From assembly GCF_021147775.1 (NCBI RefSeq), contig NZ_JAGTPK010000006.1:124001-188000 (forward strand): a stretch of 64,000 nt of DNA, read 5' to 3'. This document shows positions 55,880 to 64,000 of this stretch, one piece after another; position 1 is the stretch's first letter, and each line of letters opens with the position of its first letter. The stretch comes from Pseudomonas californiensis. GTDB lineage: Bacteria > Pseudomonadota > Gammaproteobacteria > Pseudomonadales > Pseudomonadaceae. The translations under genes and the position numbers were made by a program. The notes under the pieces are model-generated. The model worked only from the letters and a program-made list of their open reading frames with translations, searched no databases and had not been told where the DNA came from.

Positions 55880-56965
55880 TCATGCGCCCACCCGTGTCGC
55901 TTCGTTTCTGAAATACCGCTTGCTGAATACATTGGCCCGATCCAGCACCGGCTTCTCGAAACAGCGGTATCCCACCCAGCCGTAGCATACCGCCGCCGCC
56001 ATCATCAGCACGGCGAAAAGCAGGTTATCCAGCAGACTCTCGGGGTGGGCGCCTAATACGCTCCAGACTCGCCCGATGACACCCAGTACCAACAGATGGG
56101 AGAGGTAGACGGTGTAAGACATGTCGCCAACCGCGACCAGAGCGTTCGGCACGCCAATCAGGTTGCGTCGTTCCAGAAGTGCCAGAGTCAGCACCAGCAA
56201 CCCGAACGTGCCACCCACGCTGAACATGCGTAGCAGATCCTGACTGTCATACAGACGATAGGCGCCGATCAGCGGGATGCCCACCAGCAAGGCGATACCC
56301 AGCAAGGCACAAACCGCCGACGTCGGAATTCGCGCGCTGTGGCGGCTGTAAAAGAACAAGGCCAGTGCGGCGCCCACGATGAATTCAAGCGAGTACGGGT
56401 GAAGAATGATCTTCCAGGCAGCGCCATAGTCCTGCCAGTTCTGCAGTGCATTGAACACAACGATGACCAGTGCCCAGCCACCCAGCAGCAGCGGCAGGCC
56501 TCGTTCCTTGAACAGCAGGAAGCCGGTGAACATCACGTAGAACCACAGCTCGAACACCAACGACCAGGCGACCATTACCAGCAGGACCTTGTCGTTGGGC
56601 AGCAGCAGGAAAGACATCAGCAGATTGGACGATCCGTGGCCGCTGTTGACCATACCTGGCTGAACCAGATACACCGCCAGGGTGATGAAAAAGTACAACC
56701 AGTAAGTCGGATAAATCCGTGACACACGGTTGAACAGAAAGCGTTTTGCCTCGGTACTGCGCTGAAAGCGGCCACGGCTGACAATGACCATCACAAAGCC
56801 GCTGATCACAAAAAACAGGTCCACGCCCAACTGAAAGAAATCAAGGAACGGCGGCAGCAGAATATCGCCCCCCGAGAATTTCGACTCCACCGACATCATG
56901 TGAAACAACACCACACCCAGGACTGCAACGCCCCTTAGCCCTTGCAGGGAATACAGCCGCTCCAT
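55880..56965 (-). CDS. Acyltransferase 3 family membrane protein
   Basis: 361 residues from ATG 56965 (GGAG 6 bases upstream). About ten membrane segments are present with the family marks: LRGVAVLGVVLFHM (His near residue 22), FFVISGFVM and NRVSRIYPTYW. Such enzymes O-acylate sugars of surface polymers (O-antigen, exopolysaccharide). No SGNH domain is attached. No polymer genes are adjacent. Confidence 0.86.
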   Translation of the reverse strand: MERLYSLQGLRGVAVLGVVLFHMMSVESKFSGGDILLPPFLDFFQLGVDLFFVISGFVMVIVSRGRFQRSTEAKRFLFNRVSRIYPTYWLYFFITLAVYLVQPGMVNSGHGSSNLLMSFLLLPNDKVLLVMVAWSLVFELWFYVMFTGFLLFKERGLPLLLGGWALVIVVFNALQNWQDYGAAWKIILHPYSLEFIVGAALALFFYSRHSARIPTSAVCALLGIALLVGIPLIGAYRLYDSQDLLRMFSVGGTFGLLVLTLALLERRNLIGVPNALVAVGDMSYTVYLSHLLVLGVIGRVWSVLGAHPESLLDNLLFAVLMMAAAVCYGWVGYRCFEKPVLDRANVFSKRYFRNEATRVGA

Positions 56966-57103
56966 GCCGATCTCCACCACTGACCGACGCGTTCACGGAC
57001 GGCGTCGATACTTCCAGAATCACGAGACGTGCCGCGCGACAGCCTCTGCGCGCAGCTCCTTGCATGCAGTAGAGCATAGCCGGCAACAGCTATGACACTT
57101 CCA

Positions 57104-58312
57104 TCAATCCTGACTGACTGCCCCGATCTTGTGAATGGACAGGTCCGCCCCGTAATACTCCTGTTCCTGAGTCAGCCGCAGCCCGACCACCGCACGGATT
57201 GCGCCGTACACCACAAAGCCGCCGATCAACGCCACTACCACGCCAAGGGCAGTGCCGATCAGTTGACTGATCATGCTCACGCCACCCAGACCACCGAATG
57301 CCGTCTGACCAAAAATGCCGCACGCGATCCCGCCCCACACGCCGCACAGGCCATGCAACGGCCAGACACCCAACACATCGTCGATTTTCCAGCGCACCTG
57401 CGCGGCGGTGAAACACCAGACAAACAGCACACCGGCAATCGCCCCGGTCACCAACGCGCCGACCGGATGCATCACATCGGAACCGGCACAAATGGCAACC
57501 AGACCGGCCAGCGGGCCGTTGTGCAGAAAGCCCGGATCGTTGCGACCGACGATCAGTGCCGCGACAGTTCCTCCGACCATAGCCATCAGCGAGTTGACCG
57601 CGACCAATCCGCTCAGCCCTTGCAGGGTTTGCGCGCTCATGACGTTGAAGCCGAACCAGCCGACGATGAGAATCCACGAACCCAAGGCCAGAAACGGGAT
57701 GCTGGAAGGCGGATACGCCACCAGACGACCATCGCGATAACGCCCGTTACGCGGCCCCAGCAGCAGAACCGCGGCCAGCGCCAGCCAGCCGCCCATTGCA
57801 TGGACCACCACCGAACCCGCAAAGTCGTGGAAACCCGCACCAAAGGTCGCCTGCAACCAGCCCTGCAGACCCAGATTGCCGTTCCACACCACGCCTTCAA
57901 AAAAGGGATACACGAACGCGACAATCAGCACGGTTGCGCAGAGCTGCGGCGCAAAACGTGCGCGCTCTGCGATACCGCCCGAGATGATCGCCGGGATGGC
58001 GGCAGCAAAGGTCAGCAGGAAGAAAAATTTGACCAGACTGTAGCCATGATCGGCGCTGATGACAGCTGCTGGCTGCATGAAACTCACGCCATAGGAGATC
58101 CAGTAGCCTATAAAGAAATACGCCAGAGTCGAGACCGCGAAGTCGCTGAGGATCTTGGATAACGCATTGACCTGATTTTTCTGGCGGACCGTCCCGACCT
58201 CCAGGAAGGCGAAGCCAGCGTGCATTGCCAGCACCATCACGGCACCCAGCAACAAAAACAAGGTGTTGGAGCTGTGAACCAAAGTGTTCACGGCGCTAGA
58301 TAAATTTTCCAT
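57104..58312 (-). CDS. amtB: Ammonium transporter
   Basis: 402 residues from ATG 58312, with 11 hydrophobic segments. Amt signatures: FLEVGTVRQKNQVN, DFAGSVVVHAMGGWLAL (twin-His region), and HPVGALVTGAIAGVL. It has no N-terminal signal peptide extension. No glnK gene lies upstream, unlike the usual glnK-amtB pair, so this may be a second Amt. No strong ribosome binding site is seen (GCCCTCCG). Confidence 0.9.
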   Translation of the reverse strand: MENLSSAVNTLVHSSNTLFLLLGAVMVLAMHAGFAFLEVGTVRQKNQVNALSKILSDFAVSTLAYFFIGYWISYGVSFMQPAAVISADHGYSLVKFFFLLTFAAAIPAIISGGIAERARFAPQLCATVLIVAFVYPFFEGVVWNGNLGLQGWLQATFGAGFHDFAGSVVVHAMGGWLALAAVLLLGPRNGRYRDGRLVAYPPSSIPFLALGSWILIVGWFGFNVMSAQTLQGLSGLVAVNSLMAMVGGTVAALIVGRNDPGFLHNGPLAGLVAICAGSDVMHPVGALVTGAIAGVLFVWCFTAAQVRWKIDDVLGVWPLHGLCGVWGGIACGIFGQTAFGGLGGVSMISQLIGTALGVVVALIGGFVVYGAIRAVVGLRLTQEQEYYGADLSIHKIGAVSQD

Positions 58313-58662
58313 CGGAGGGCAGACCTGCAAGTATCGAAAAAGCACCAAAGCAGCACAGCCACACTCGGCACGCACCAACATTGCGCAACAAAGAGCAAAG
58401 CAGGACCACCGAATCGCTCCAGGCGAGCCTGTAACGCCGCGTGATGGACTTTGGGTTTTTCTTGTATTTTATGGTTATGGAGTATGGTTGCTGAGGCAAC
58501 ACTTGAACTCACGCGCCGACTTGGCGCGAGCGCCCTCCATGGCGCACCAAGGAGAAGCAAAAGCTGTACCAGCGCTCACTTGCAAGCGGCGCAGCAATTG
58601 AAATGAACCTTAGCCAATCCTCTGTACTCGAAACCCTCATACGCCACCAAACGGAGAAAACC
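58313..58662. other. Intergenic region between amtB and the yqjD-like gene
   Basis: 350 bases between divergent genes. An AT-rich stretch near 58455-58490 is the only promoter-like part. No RNA gene, operator palindrome or short gene could be supported. Confidence 0.4.
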
Positions 58663-58977
58663 ATGCCTCGCCATACCGCTCAGAATGCTCAGGAAATCTT
58701 GATGGCAGACTTCCAGGTCCTGGTCGCCGATACCGAAAAGCTGCTCGCCCATACCGCCACATTGGCAGGTGATCAGGCAGACGAGTTGCGCGCCCAGATT
58801 CATGAAAGTCTCCTGCGTGCCAAAGAGACGCTGAAGTCGACTGAAGAGTCGTTGCGTGAGCGCGGTGAAGCGGCCGTTGTTGCGACCGAAGAATACGTGC
58901 AGAACAACCCATGGCAATCGGTGGGCATTGCCGCCGGTGTTGGCTTTTTGATCGGCCTGCTGGCTACAAGGCGCTAA
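58663..58977 (+). CDS. DUF883 family protein (YqjD/ElaB-like)
   Basis: 104 residues from ATG 58663 with GGAG upstream. A long helical region (about residues 12-80) ends in a C-terminal membrane anchor (NPWQSVGIAAGVGFLIGLLATRR). YqjD/ElaB proteins are tail-anchored and bind ribosomes in stationary phase in E. coli. First gene of a three-gene set with holin-like and YqjK-like genes, 3 bases apart. Confidence 0.88.
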   Translation: MPRHTAQNAQEILMADFQVLVADTEKLLAHTATLAGDQADELRAQIHESLLRAKETLKSTEESLRERGEAAVVATEEYVQNNPWQSVGIAAGVGFLIGLLATRR

Positions 58978-58980
58978 AAT

Positions 58981-59373
58981 ATGACATTGGGAACAGAATC
59001 GGGTCCGCCCAAGGCGGATCAGGGCTCATCACCGCGGCGCCTCGGTGCCGCCTTTCTGGGCCTGCTGCACAGCCACGTCGAATTGTTCGGCATCGAACTG
59101 CAAGAACAGAAAGCGCGCACCGTCAGCCTCCTGCTGTTCGCAGGGCTGGCACTGGTCTTCGGTCTGTTGCTGCTGACGGGGCTGTCTGCATTGCTGCTGA
59201 TCGTGTTGTGGGACAGCTACCGCCTGGCCGGGATTGTGGGTCTGTGTACGTTCTACTTCCTGGCCGCCGTATTCTGCGGGTTGCGTCTGAAAGCCGCCAT
59301 ATTCGATGAGTCTTCGCCGTTTCATGCAACGCTTGAAGAACTGGCCAACGACCGTGAGCGACTGATGCCATGA
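58981..59373 (+). CDS. YqjE-like (phage holin superfamily) membrane protein
   Basis: 130 residues with two membrane segments (about residues 48-68 and 76-100), then a cytoplasmic tail. It resembles YqjE of the YqjD-YqjE-YqjK set; the holin label is by fold only. It lies between the other two and overlaps the third by 4 bases. Confidence 0.84.
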   Translation: MTLGTESGPPKADQGSSPRRLGAAFLGLLHSHVELFGIELQEQKARTVSLLLFAGLALVFGLLLLTGLSALLLIVLWDSYRLAGIVGLCTFYFLAAVFCGLRLKAAIFDESSPFHATLEELANDRERLMP

Positions 59374-59711
59374 GTGAACCGAAATCTCACCAGGGAAACA
59401 CCCGACGTGAACTGCGCAAGGCGTTGATCAGACTGCGCATGGAAATGCACCGTCAGGAAATACGTCATGAATCGACGCATATCCTGCAACCGCTGCAACG
59501 TTTTCGCGGCATTCGTCATGACTGGAAAAGCGCCCTTGGCTTGAGACACGCTCCCCTCTGGGGAGTGGGCTCGGTCGCCTTGATGGGCTTTCTCAGCGGA
59601 AAGCGCGTCAAGACCGGACGGACCAGTTTCCTGGGCCGAATCATCAAACTGGGCATCACCTTGACGCCCCTTATCAGAATTGCCCTGCAGAACCGCGCCC
59701 GCAAACCCTGA
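59370..59711 (+). CDS. YqjK-like protein
   Basis: 113 residues. A basic N-terminal half (RRELRKALIRLRMEMHRQEIRHES) and one or two weak hydrophobic segments near the C-terminus (ITLTPLIRIAL). Its position and character fit the third gene of the yqjD-E-K set; sequence alone is not decisive. A terminator follows. Confidence 0.7.
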   Translation: MSEPKSHQGNTRRELRKALIRLRMEMHRQEIRHESTHILQPLQRFRGIRHDWKSALGLRHAPLWGVGSVALMGFLSGKRVKTGRTSFLGRIIKLGITLTPLIRIALQNRARKP

Positions 59712-59757
59712 CCGGTCTGTTGGCTGCATTCTTGCTAACTCCCTCCCCACATCCAGG

Positions 59758-59786
59758 ACCCGTTGCGAGTTTTCGCAACGGGTTTT
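59758..59786 (+). terminator. Rho-independent terminator
   Basis: ACCCGTTGCGA and TCGCAACGGGT pair around GTTT, followed by TTTCG. It ends the three-gene set and lies upstream of the EAL gene, overlapping any start before 59786. Confidence 0.82.
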
Positions 59787-59822
59787 CGTGTCTGCATCCA
59801 GGATTCCGATAAGGAGGGCTAC

Positions 59823-60986
59823 GTGATTGAAGGGCAACCCTTTGCCTGCTTTCAACCGTTCATAGACACAGCCACGGGCCGCATTGCCGGGGTCGAAGCG
59901 CTGGGACGGGTACGTGACAAAGAAGGCCGTCTCCAGTCGGTCGGCCCCTTGTTCAATGACCCGCATGCGCCTGCCGCAGAGTTGCGGCGCATCGATAGGC
60001 AGATCCGTGATCATGCCCTGAGTCGACTGCATGAAGCACCGGACGACTGGTTTCTCAGCATCAACATGTCGCCGCGCTGGATCAGCCGCCTGCGTCCCGG
60101 ACAGGCGCTGCCCAGCCTCGCACAACTCGCGCAGCACAACGTCCCCGCAGAACGCATCGTGTTTGAAATCACCGAGCTGGGTGGCGATATTCGACGCCTG
60201 GCGGAAGTGGTGACGCGCTATCGTCAGGCGGGTGCGCGCATTGCGATTGATGATTTCGGCGCGGGCTATTCGCAACTGGACCGGGTACTGGCGCTGCAGC
60301 CGGACATACTCAAACTGGACATGAGGCTGTTCCAGGCGGCGGCCAAAGGCGGCCCTAGCAGTGATGTAGTCAAGGCGCTGGCCCAGATGGCAGAGAAAAC
60401 CGGCTGCTGGATTATCGCCGAGGGCGTCGAAACCGAGGCTGAGCTGCATTTCGCCCTCGAGTGCGGCTCGCGTTACGTGCAGGGCTACTTGTTCGCCAAA
60501 GGTGAAACGGATTTTTTTGCTGCCGACGCGTTTGTTGAACAGTTCGCAGCTCTGCGCGATCGGTATGTATTGCGCAAGGTAGCCGAACGGGCGCAGCTAA
60601 TGAAGTTGCGCCTGAGTCTGGGCACGCTGATGGACAGCCTGCAACGCTGGGCGCAGAGCCAGTCCTCGATCAGTGAGTTGCCGCAGCCGCAGGAGTACCC
60701 TTGGTTACTGCGCTTCTATCAATGCGACCGGCATGGCACCCAACTCACGCCAAACATGGAATGGAGGGAGGGAGCCTGGCATGCCGACACCCGATACGTC
60801 GGCCACAACTGGTCCTGGCGACCTTACTTCTACCACCTGCTTGCCGAAGGCTGGCACGAACGCCGGATGACCCTGTCGAACACCTATCGCGACGCGACCA
60901 GCAACCAGTATTGCCTGACGGCCGGGCAGTTTTTTGACAACGGCAACCGCCTGTTGCTGATCGACATTGATGCCGCCGGGATGTGA
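59823..60986 (+). CDS. EAL domain protein with a C-terminal sensor-like domain
   Basis: 387 residues from GTG 59823, chosen because AAGGAGG lies 6 bases upstream and longer frames cross the terminator. The EAL domain covers about residues 5-235: GVEALGR (EAL motif), SINMSPRW, FEITELGG, DDFGAGYSQLD, LKLDMRL and AEGVET. The metal and catalytic residues appear intact, so it may hydrolyse c-di-GMP. The last ~120 residues (YPWLLRFYQCDRHGTQLTPNMEW...) resemble the YkuI C-terminal PAS-like sensor. No signal peptide. Confidence 0.88.
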   Translation: MIEGQPFACFQPFIDTATGRIAGVEALGRVRDKEGRLQSVGPLFNDPHAPAAELRRIDRQIRDHALSRLHEAPDDWFLSINMSPRWISRLRPGQALPSLAQLAQHNVPAERIVFEITELGGDIRRLAEVVTRYRQAGARIAIDDFGAGYSQLDRVLALQPDILKLDMRLFQAAAKGGPSSDVVKALAQMAEKTGCWIIAEGVETEAELHFALECGSRYVQGYLFAKGETDFFAADAFVEQFAALRDRYVLRKVAERAQLMKLRLSLGTLMDSLQRWAQSQSSISELPQPQEYPWLLRFYQCDRHGTQLTPNMEWREGAWHADTRYVGHNWSWRPYFYHLLAEGWHERRMTLSNTYRDATSNQYCLTAGQFFDNGNRLLLIDIDAAGM

Positions 60987-61049
60987 AAGCCTTGCGGCAC
61001 GCTCGCCGAACCGCGAAGCTAAGCCCACACGACTGACGGAGTGACCGCC

Positions 61050-62381
61050 TTGGATTGGCAAACCCTGCTTAACCGCGAACGACTCGGCAAAACATTGCAC
61101 AGCCCCGAAGAGCTGGGCCGCAGCCCCTTTCACAAGGACCATGACCGGATCATTTTCTCAGGCGCCTTCCGCCGCCTGGGGCGCAAGACACAGGTCCATC
61201 CGGTGTCGAGCAACGATCATATCCACACGCGCCTGACCCACTCACTGGAAGTCAGCTGCGTCGGGCGTTCACTCGGCATGCGCGTTGGCGAAACCATTCG
61301 TAGCGCCCTGCCCGACTGGTGTGATCCAAGCGATCTGGGAATGGTGGTCCAGTCGGCCTGCCTGGCGCACGACATTGGCAACCCGCCGTTTGGTCATTCC
61401 GGCGAAGACGCCATCCGCAACTGGTTCAATCAGGCGGCAGGACGCGGCTGGCTCGACGCAATGACTGAAACCGAGCGCAACGACTTCCTCAATTTCGAAG
61501 GCAACGCCCAAGGGTTCCGGGTACTGACCCAACTGGAGTATCACCAGTTCGACGGCGGTACGCGACTGACCTACGCGACCCTGGGCACCTACCTCAAATA
61601 CCCATGGACAGCCCGCCACGCCGACTCACTGGGCTATAAAAAACACAAGTTCGGCTGCTATCAGAGTGAGCTGCCGATCCTTGAGCAGATCGCTGCCAAA
61701 CTGGGCCTTCCCCAGCTCGAAGACCAGCGCTGGGCGCGGCATCCGCTGGTTTACCTGATGGAGGCAGCCGACGACATCTGTTACGCCCTGATCGATCTTG
61801 AAGACGGTCTCGAGATGGAGCTTTTGGACTACGCAGAAGTTGAATCGCTGTTGCTGGGCCTGGTGGGCGACGACCTGCCGGAAACCTACCGGCAACTGGG
61901 CCCCGGTGACTCACGGCGGCGCAAACTGGCGATACTGCGCGGCAAGGCCATCGAACACCTTACCAACGCTGCGGCACGTGCCTTTGTCGAACAGCAGGAT
62001 GCCCTGCTGGCGGGCACGCTGCAGGGCGATCTGGTCGAGCACATGCATGGCCCTGCCAAGCACTGCGTCCTGAGTGCCAAGGACATGGCGCGCAAAAAGA
62101 TCTTCCAGGACAAACGCAAGACACTGCATGAAATCGGCGCGTACACCACCCTGGAAATTCTGCTCAATGCCTTCTGCGGCGCGGCAGTCGAGCAGTTTGG
62201 TGGCCGTACGCCCTCATTCAAACATCGACGCATTCTCGATCTGCTGGGCAACAGTGCACCGGACCCCAAGGCTCCGCTGCATGCCTCTTTCCTGCGCATG
62301 ATCGACTTCATTGCCGGCATGACCGACAGTTATGCCAGTGAAATGGCCAGGGAAATGACCGGAGGCTCCGGGCACCATTGA
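61050..62381 (+). CDS. dgt: Deoxyguanosinetriphosphate triphosphohydrolase
   Basis: 443 residues from TTG 61050, the family length in Pseudomonas; GGAG is 8 bases upstream. A GTG at 61041 overlaps that site and is less likely. HD-domain residues: [25 protein letters not shown] (HD motif) and [15 protein letters not shown]. It cleaves dGTP to deoxyguanosine and triphosphate and so affects dNTP pools. Weak hairpin after the gene at 62402-62436. Confidence 0.94.
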   Translation: MDWQTLLNRERLGKTLHSPEELGRSPFHKDHDRIIFSGAFRRLGRKTQVHPVSSNDHIHTRLTHSLEVSCVGRSLGMRVGETIRSALPDWCDPSDLGMVVQSACLAHDIGNPPFGHSGEDAIRNWFNQAAGRGWLDAMTETERNDFLNFEGNAQGFRVLTQLEYHQFDGGTRLTYATLGTYLKYPWTARHADSLGYKKHKFGCYQSELPILEQIAAKLGLPQLEDQRWARHPLVYLMEAADDICYALIDLEDGLEMELLDYAEVESLLLGLVGDDLPETYRQLGPGDSRRRKLAILRGKAIEHLTNAAARAFVEQQDALLAGTLQGDLVEHMHGPAKHCVLSAKDMARKKIFQDKRKTLHEIGAYTTLEILLNAFCGAAVEQFGGRTPSFKHRRILDLLGNSAPDPKAPLHASFLRMIDFIAGMTDSYASEMAREMTGGSGHH

Positions 62382-62401
62382 TCCGCTGGAAACAAACGAG
62401 C

Positions 62402-62436
62402 AGAACCGGCCAAGCATCAGCAAAAGCCGGTTCTCT
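62402..62436 (+). terminator. Weak terminator after dgt
   Basis: AGAACCGGC and GCCGGTTCT (9-base stem, 15-base loop) followed by CTTATT. A poor T-run. Confidence 0.5.
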
Positions 62437-62654
62437 TATTCGGCGCCTTCGCTTCACTCACTAAAACTTCAGACGTTTCCTACATTTCTCTCGGAAGCGG
62501 CCTATCGTAGAGCTCCCTTCTCCCCTCAATAATCCGGTCACCTCAATAGCCGATCCGGCACGGCAGGCAATGCCTGCAACGTCTTTGCGAGTTGCACTCT
62601 GCCCACCGACCGGCTCGACACATGCTGCTTCGCTGGCATGCAACCGGAAACCTC

Positions 62655-63065
62655 ATGCTCATGCACAACTTGCGAATCCTGTTGGTGGAGGATCATCCCT
62701 TCCAGTTGATCGCCACGCAGATCCTGCTGAACAACCACGGCTATTACCTGCTGACGCCTGCCCTGACAGCTTCTGAAGCCATGGCGGCGATGGAGCGCAG
62801 CATCGAACCCTACGACCTTCTACTCTGCGACCAGTGCCTGCCTGACCTTTCCGGCCTGGACCTTATCGATCAGGCGTGCCAGCGGGGGCTCGCCCGTCAG
62901 GCCATCGTTCTCAGCGGGTTGCCCGGCGGTCAACTACTGGACCTTCAGCAATTGGCCAGCGAGCGCGGTTTGCCGTTGCTCGGCTGTCTGAGCAAACCAT
63001 TGCACGGGCCGGATCTTGCCCGATTGCTGGCCGAGAAAGCTGCAAGAGTTGACTCGGCCCGGTGA
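62655..63065 (+). CDS. Single-domain response regulator receiver protein
   Basis: 136 residues if it starts at ATG 62655 (GGAAA upstream; the ATG at 62661 is also possible). It is a CheY-like receiver: ILLVEDHPFQ (acidic pair), LLLCDQCLPDLSG (phospho-Asp), IVLSGLPG and CLSKPLHG (Lys). No output domain. Its partner kinase is not in the window; the LuxR-type regulator begins 323 bases downstream. It may feed a phosphorelay. Confidence 0.85.
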   Translation: MLMHNLRILLVEDHPFQLIATQILLNNHGYYLLTPALTASEAMAAMERSIEPYDLLLCDQCLPDLSGLDLIDQACQRGLARQAIVLSGLPGGQLLDLQQLASERGLPLLGCLSKPLHGPDLARLLAEKAARVDSAR

Positions 63066-63284
63066 CAACCTGTGGCGGTAGAATCGGGACAAAAGACGTA
63101 CTTACAGCTTCTGTAAAACCTGCTGTTCAAGGGGTAGGAAACAGGCGATAAACAGGACGGCTAATTCCCAAACGTAATAAACAGGCAAACCGCCAGCAAG
63201 GAAACATCACACTAGGACGCACCCCGCCTTTAAACATTGAGCAATCAAAGCAGAGCTTTATGTGCTCCGATACTCTAATTATTG

Positions 63285-63298
63285 TAGGAAGCTTCCTA
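63285..63298. promoter_or_regulatory. Palindrome TAGGAAGCTTCCTA
   Basis: A perfect 14-base palindrome about 90 bases upstream of the regulator at 63389. It resembles the RcsB/BvgA class of boxes in length and symmetry. It may be an autoregulatory site. Confidence 0.5.
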
Positions 63299-63319
63299 TA
63301 TATGCTTGCTGACCGAGTC

Positions 63320-63341
63320 TGTTCATGTGCCTGCATGAACA
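63320..63341. promoter_or_regulatory. Inverted repeat TGTTCATG-N6-CATGAACA
   Basis: A perfect 8-base inverted repeat, 47 bases before the start of the response regulator gene. It may be an operator or a hairpin in the leader. Confidence 0.5.
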
Positions 63342-63388
63342 TCTGAGCTAAGGTGCGCGCTTTCTTCATTGATTGTATGGATTGAACT

Positions 63389-64000
63389 ATGAACTCTGTT
63401 TTTATCATCGACGACCACCCCGTTGTTCGATTGGCAGTAAGAATGCTGCTGGAAAACGAAAACTATGAAGTGGTCGGCGAAACCGACAACGGCGTGGATG
63501 CCATGCAAATGGTTCGCGAATGCATGCCTGACCTGATCATCCTGGATATCAGCATCCCCAAGCTCGACGGCCTGGAGGTCCTGGCCCGCTTCAACACCAT
63601 GGGGCTTACGTCGAAGATCCTGGTGCTCACTTCGCAGACGCCAAACCTGTTCGCCATTCGCTGCATGCAGTCAGGAGCGGCTGGCTATGTCTGCAAACAG
63701 GAAGATCTCAGCGAACTGCTTAGTTCGGTAAAGGCGGTATTATCCGGCTACAATTACTTTCCAAGCCAGGCATTGACGCATGCCGTTCGCGAAGATGGCC
63801 AGCCGAGCGAAATCGAACTTTTCAAGCTGGTCAATGATCGGGAGCTGATGGTACTGCAATTATTTGCCCAAGGCCGCTCCAACAAGGAAATCGCCAAGGG
63901 CATGTTTCTGAGCAACAAGACAGTCAGCACTTACAAGACGCGACTGATGCAAAAACTGAAAACAAGAACCTTGGTAGAACTTATCGAGATGGCGAAACGT
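63389..64000 (+). CDS. NarL/FixJ-type response regulator (EvgA/BvgA-like), 3' end cut by window
   Basis: 204 codons from ATG 63389 are in the window; the family is about 205-215 residues, so only a few residues are missing. Receiver domain: VFIIDDHPV, LIILDISIPKLDG (phospho-Asp) and VCKQEDLSE (Lys). The LuxR helix-turn-helix is at about residues 145-200 (LVNDRELMVLQLFAQGRSNKEIAKGMFLSNKTVSTYKTRLMQKL). The order suggests a partner hybrid kinase further right. Two palindromes lie upstream. Confidence 0.92.
   Translation, partial: MNSVFIIDDHPVVRLAVRMLLENENYEVVGETDNGVDAMQMVRECMPDLIILDISIPKLDGLEVLARFNTMGLTSKILVLTSQTPNLFAIRCMQSGAAGYVCKQEDLSELLSSVKAVLSGYNYFPSQALTHAVREDGQPSEIELFKLVNDRELMVLQLFAQGRSNKEIAKGMFLSNKTVSTYKTRLMQKLKTRTLVELIEMAKR

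Overview
The window reads as chromosomal DNA of a Pseudomonas, most likely of the P. syringae group. The grounds are gene order and protein families: thrS-infC-rpmI-rplT-pheS-pheT-ihfA-merR-tRNA-Pro, a dpkA-type reductase very like the P. syringae enzyme, the rbsBACRKD operon, a shikimate/protocatechuate catabolic block, and small Pseudomonas-specific families (DUF1654, DUF6555). Coding density is high. I saw no insertion sequence, prophage or CRISPR array.

Layout. 1-6266: a polyamine-type ABC transporter (minus strand) diverges from an SDR dehydrogenase, a frameshifted aldehyde dehydrogenase and an FAD oxidoreductase. The spacer carries two related ATGATGCATCAT-type palindromes. 6419-13917: tRNA-Pro(GGG) and the translation operon, all minus strand, with infC starting at AUU. 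14264-15980: small genes, including a cold-shock protein and an I78-type lipoprotein. 16003-23060: ribose operon with a periplasmic nucleoside hydrolase and a perfect LacI-type operator. 23145-30549: an accessory-like stretch of small genes with two LexA-type promoters, a nuclease-like secreted protein, a map/ParD-like/XRE unit, dpkA, a truncated FecR-like gene and a Fur-like winged-helix protein. 30784-41514: a CPA2 antiporter, a three-part drug efflux system, a glycosyltransferase, molybdenum-cofactor genes and a pseudouridine synthase. 41699-55517: shikimate/quinate to protocatechuate to beta-ketoadipate pathway genes (shikimate dehydrogenase, TetR, quiC, transporters, porin, pcaC-B-K-G-H and pcaQ). 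55555-64000: thioredoxin-fold protein, acyltransferase, amtB, a yqjD/E/K-like trio, an EAL protein, dgt and two response regulators, the last cut by the window end.

How the genes work together. Several units are nutrient uptake plus catabolism: the ABC/SDR/ALDH/FAD cluster, ribose and nucleosides, and plant-derived shikimate/protocatechuate. Four of their transcripts carry A-rich AAnAAnAA motifs next to the ribosome binding site, the known Hfq/Crc catabolite-repression target. Local operators are visible for RbsR, PcaQ and a PcaR-like regulator. The least explained part is 26187-27958, where a LexA-overlapped promoter precedes an unknown 65-residue protein, an XRE regulator, a ParD-like protein and a methionine aminopeptidase, all on one strand.
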